NCBI GenBank assembly: GCA_964559435.1
Contig: CAZLHI010000083.1
Span: 1 to 7,317, forward strand
Direction: 5' to 3'
DNA from: Hebobacterum sp964559435
GTDB lineage: Bacteria > Armatimonadota > Hebobacteria > Hebobacterales > Hebobacteraceae
Length of the DNA stretch: 7,317 bases
Shown: positions 5,790-7,317 of the stretch, one piece after another
Layout of the letters: every line of letters starts with the position of its first letter
Position numbering within the stretch: the first letter of the stretch is position 1
Program-made: the position numbers and the translations under genes
Notes under the pieces: model-generated
Databases searched by the model: none
What the model saw: only the letters and a program-made list of their open reading frames with translations
What the model was told of the DNA's origin: nothing

Positions 5790-6995
5790 CTAAGAAGCCT
5801 CGGTGAAGGTCGTGATGCCCTTGATGTAGCCGTTGGCCTTCTCGTAGCCCATCCGCAGGCCGGAGATGGAGTAGAACTGATACTTGGTGACCTGCTTGTT
5901 GTTGTCGAGCGTCACCGCCTCGTGCTTGAAGTCGTAGCTCTTCACGAACATGAAGCTCAAGTACTTCAGGTCGAGGATCAACATGTCGCCGGGCGCCACC
6001 TCGCTCAGCAGCGGGTGGAGGTGGATCATCAGGTCCGGCCCTGCGGTGATCATGCGCTTGAGGCTGAAGCCCCACTTTGTCTCGGCCGGCTCGAGCGTCT
6101 GGGTGGCCTCCGTTCGGACCATGTCCCACAGCGCGGAGTAAGCCGTCTTGCCCACCAGGCAGACCTTCTGCTCCGATCCGTCGCCGGCCATCGCCGCCAT
6201 CCAGTCGTTGAAGTTGGCGGTGGTGAAGTTCGTGCTCGAGCCGTCGTGTACGTGGGTCGAGATGAAGCTCGTCACGCCGCCGGTGGAGTAGCGCATGCCC
6301 TCATCGGTGGAGGTCTCCTCGGCGTGGCGCACGCCGTAGAGCATCGCCATCTCGCGCTCTTGGGCGTGCTGGATGAGCGCGTCCATGTGCGACATCGCCT
6401 TCACCGTCTCGCCGAAGTTCGTCTTGGTGGCCTGCGCCAGCCGCGTGTAGCGATACGGCGTCTGGAAGATCTGCACGTGGTTGTACACATCCGTCGGTGT
6501 GCGCACCCGGCCCTGCGGCGAGTCCGCGGCCTCCGCGTCCGCGTGCCCGATGATGATCAGCGCCGTGTTGTCGGGGATCGCCGCCGCCGTGGTGCCTCCG
6601 TAGCCGCGCTCCACCTCGATCTGGTCGGCGTTCACCGGGTTCGAGATCACCCGGAGCACCTCGCCCGAGGAGGGGTCGTCGCCCACCCGCACCAGCGTGC
6701 CGGCCTGGAAGTATCGAGCCGTGCCGGTGCTGGGGTCGGCGCCGTCGTCCACCTTCAGCGTCGTGGCCGTGTCGGAGACGGCTCCGTCCAGGTAGGCCTT
6801 TAGCGGCCACCTGTCCAGCTCGAACTGGTGGAACTTCGGATCGGTGACGGTCTCCCGCTTGATCCGCGTGCTGAGGGCCTGAAGGAGGGCCGCGTTCGGA
6901 TGGTTCCGAAGCAGCCGCTTCGCCCAGGCCTCCGGCCGCGAATCCGCCGGGAGATCCGCTACGTCGATCAGTCCGTCGAGATACGTGACAGCCAT
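5790..6995 (-). CDS. Major capsid protein, DUF5309 / phage SU10-like (HK97 fold)
   Basis: This 401-residue protein is the best match in the window to the DUF5309 (SU10 major head protein) family, which builds the icosahedral shell. The N-terminal helical segment (about 15-60, with AWAKRLLRNHPNAALLQAL and then TDPKFHQFELDRWP) fits the family's arm region. Residues 65-150 form a beta-rich insert (TTLKVDDGAD, LVRVGDDPSSGEVLRV, IEVERGYGGTTAA). After it comes the hallmark stretch with NHVQIFQTPYRYTRLAQAT (172-190). A long helix follows at 195-222, HMDALIQHAQEREMAMLYG. Near the C-terminus are LILDLKYLSFMFVKSYDF and the closing strand YQFYSISGLRMGYEKANGY. The length is normal for the family. The ATG at 6995 has a strong ribosome-binding site. 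The gene ends in tandem stops (TAG then TAA). Family assignment is from remembered pattern, not a search. Confidence 0.9.
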   Translation of the reverse strand: MAVTYLDGLIDVADLPADSRPEAWAKRLLRNHPNAALLQALSTRIKRETVTDPKFHQFELDRWPLKAYLDGAVSDTATTLKVDDGADPSTGTARYFQAGTLVRVGDDPSSGEVLRVISNPVNADQIEVERGYGGTTAAAIPDNTALIIIGHADAEAADSPQGRVRTPTDVYNHVQIFQTPYRYTRLAQATKTNFGETVKAMSHMDALIQHAQEREMAMLYGVRHAEETSTDEGMRYSTGGVTSFISTHVHDGSSTNFTTANFNDWMAAMAGDGSEQKVCLVGKTAYSALWDMVRTEATQTLEPAETKWGFSLKRMITAGPDLMIHLHPLLSEVAPGDMLILDLKYLSFMFVKSYDFKHEAVTLDNNKQVTKYQFYSISGLRMGYEKANGYIKGITTFTEAS

Positions 6996-7004
6996 AGCGT
7001 CAGA

Positions 7005-7012
7005 CTCCTTTC
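7005..7012 (-). promoter_or_regulatory. Strong ribosome-binding site of the capsid gene
   Basis: On the minus strand this reads GAAAGGAG and sits 9 bases before the ATG at 6995-6993. It is a near-consensus Shine-Dalgarno site, as expected for the most abundant virion protein, and it fixes the capsid start. Confidence 0.8.
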
Positions 7013-7073
7013 TGCGATGTGGTCTGTCTCTTGGAGCCGACCGCCTCGGCCAACCCGCCTCTCTTTGCTCTTA

Positions 7074-7133
7074 TGGGCTGGGCCAGGGTCGGCGGAGAAA
7101 CCCCATCGCCCCCGGCAGGCTAGGCCCAGCCCA
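7074..7133. repeat. 11-bp perfect inverted repeat in the capsid gene leader
   Basis: TGGGCTGGGCC at 7074-7084 is the exact reverse complement of GGCCCAGCCCA at 7123-7133, with 38 bases between the arms. It lies in the 186-base non-coding leader (6996-7181) between the upstream gene's stop and the capsid gene. The inner segment is GC-rich and could fold further. No run of T follows on either strand, so it is not a canonical intrinsic terminator. I saw no convincing -35/-10 pair in this leader. It could be an mRNA leader structure, a processing site or a protein-binding site. The repeat itself is directly visible, but its role is inference. Confidence 0.55.
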
Positions 7134-7181
7134 ACTCTCCCCGCGCACTATCCCATAGGCCGCTCCCCGGTCCGCCTCAGC

Positions 7182-7317
7182 CTATCCGCCCCATCTCTCG
7201 CGATGGATCGCCGCCGCCTGGTCGTACTCGGCCAGCGCCGGGTCCCGCCGCCGCCTCGGCGTCCAGGTAGGGCTCGCGATCTGCGTCGGTGCCTCCTTGA
7301 ACCCCACCCCGGCCGGA
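7182..7317 (-). CDS. C-terminal fragment of an unidentified phage gene upstream of the capsid gene
   Basis: An open frame enters from the right edge and runs 44 codons to a TAG stop at 7184-7182. The visible residues begin PAGVGFKEAPTQ and end AAAIHRERWGG. They include a run of four arginines followed by a short alanine-rich, probably helical stretch (DPALAEYDQAAAIHRER). The composition looks more protein-like than the neighbouring frame, which is glycine/arginine-rich and also stops near here. In phages with this capsid type, the gene before the capsid gene is often a scaffold, protease or portal-associated gene, but the fragment has no motif that selects among these. I do not recognise it. 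The start lies outside the window. Confidence 0.55.
   Translation of the reverse strand, partial: PAGVGFKEAPTQIASPTWTPRRRRDPALAEYDQAAAIHRERWGG

Noticed and set aside
4255..5793. A 512-codon open frame on the plus strand
   Set aside because: It lies antisense to the short fibre, adaptor and zinc-finger genes, is rich in Arg, Pro, Ala and Ser with no recognisable fold, and crosses gene boundaries. Long antisense frames are expected in DNA this GC-rich.
5598..5800. Possible frameshift extension of the capsid protein into the spacer
   Set aside because: The plus-one frame is open past the capsid stop, but there is no slippery sequence and the capsid gene ends in two consecutive in-frame stops. 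The extension has a low-complexity, Arg-rich composition.
5922..6803. A 293-codon open frame on the plus strand
   Set aside because: It is the mirror of the capsid gene, dominated by Arg, Val, His and Leu, and is explained as an antisense shadow.
1..7317. Integrated prophage, CRISPR array, tRNA, insertion sequence or defence island
   Set aside because: No integrase, transposase, attachment-site repeat, regularly spaced repeat or tRNA-like sequence was seen. All supported genes fit phage virion morphogenesis or remain unknown.

Overview
This window is part of the virion structural module of a tailed bacteriophage. Every gene I can support is on the minus strand, so transcription runs from high to low coordinates. 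The key assignments are a DUF5309-type (phage SU10-like) major capsid protein and an SU10-type head-tail adaptor. A large propeller-like protein follows and is best read as the tail nozzle or hub. This combination, with no tape-measure, tail-tube or sheath gene in between, points to a short-tailed (podovirus-like) phage related in architecture to SU10/phiEco32-type viruses. The DNA is GC-rich (60 bases sampled at 6541-6600 are about 72% GC). There is no integrase, attachment site, tRNA or host gene, so host, lifestyle (lytic or prophage) and taxonomy cannot be decided. It looks like an environmental phage with a high-GC host.

Layout in transcription order: (1) the C-terminus of an unidentified gene, 7317-7182; (2) a 186-base non-coding leader with an 11-bp inverted repeat; (3) the major capsid protein, 6995-5790; (4) a 192-base spacer with one strong and one weaker GC hairpin; (5) a small protein ending in a C2H2-like zinc finger, 5597-5226; (6) the adaptor, 5193-4513; (7) a short fibre/spike-like protein, 4502-3777; (8) the nozzle/hub candidate, 3776-1944; (9) a tail fibre, 1942-410; (10) a small helical acidic-tailed protein, 396-112; (11) the N-terminus of a basic protein, 115-1, running out of the window.

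From the adaptor onward the genes are packed almost without gaps (TGA inside the next ribosome-binding site, TAGGTG, TGAgGTG, ATGA). This implies one polycistronic message with translational coupling. The capsid gene alone is flanked by long structured spacers, which fits separate control of its very high expression. The products would build the shell (capsid protein), close the portal vertex (adaptor), form the ejection channel (nozzle) and carry two kinds of receptor-binding appendage (short fibre and long fibre).

I did not find a clearly new defence or mobile system. The least explained items are the zinc-finger protein between capsid and adaptor, the structured spacers around the capsid gene, and the acidic/basic pair of small genes at the downstream end.
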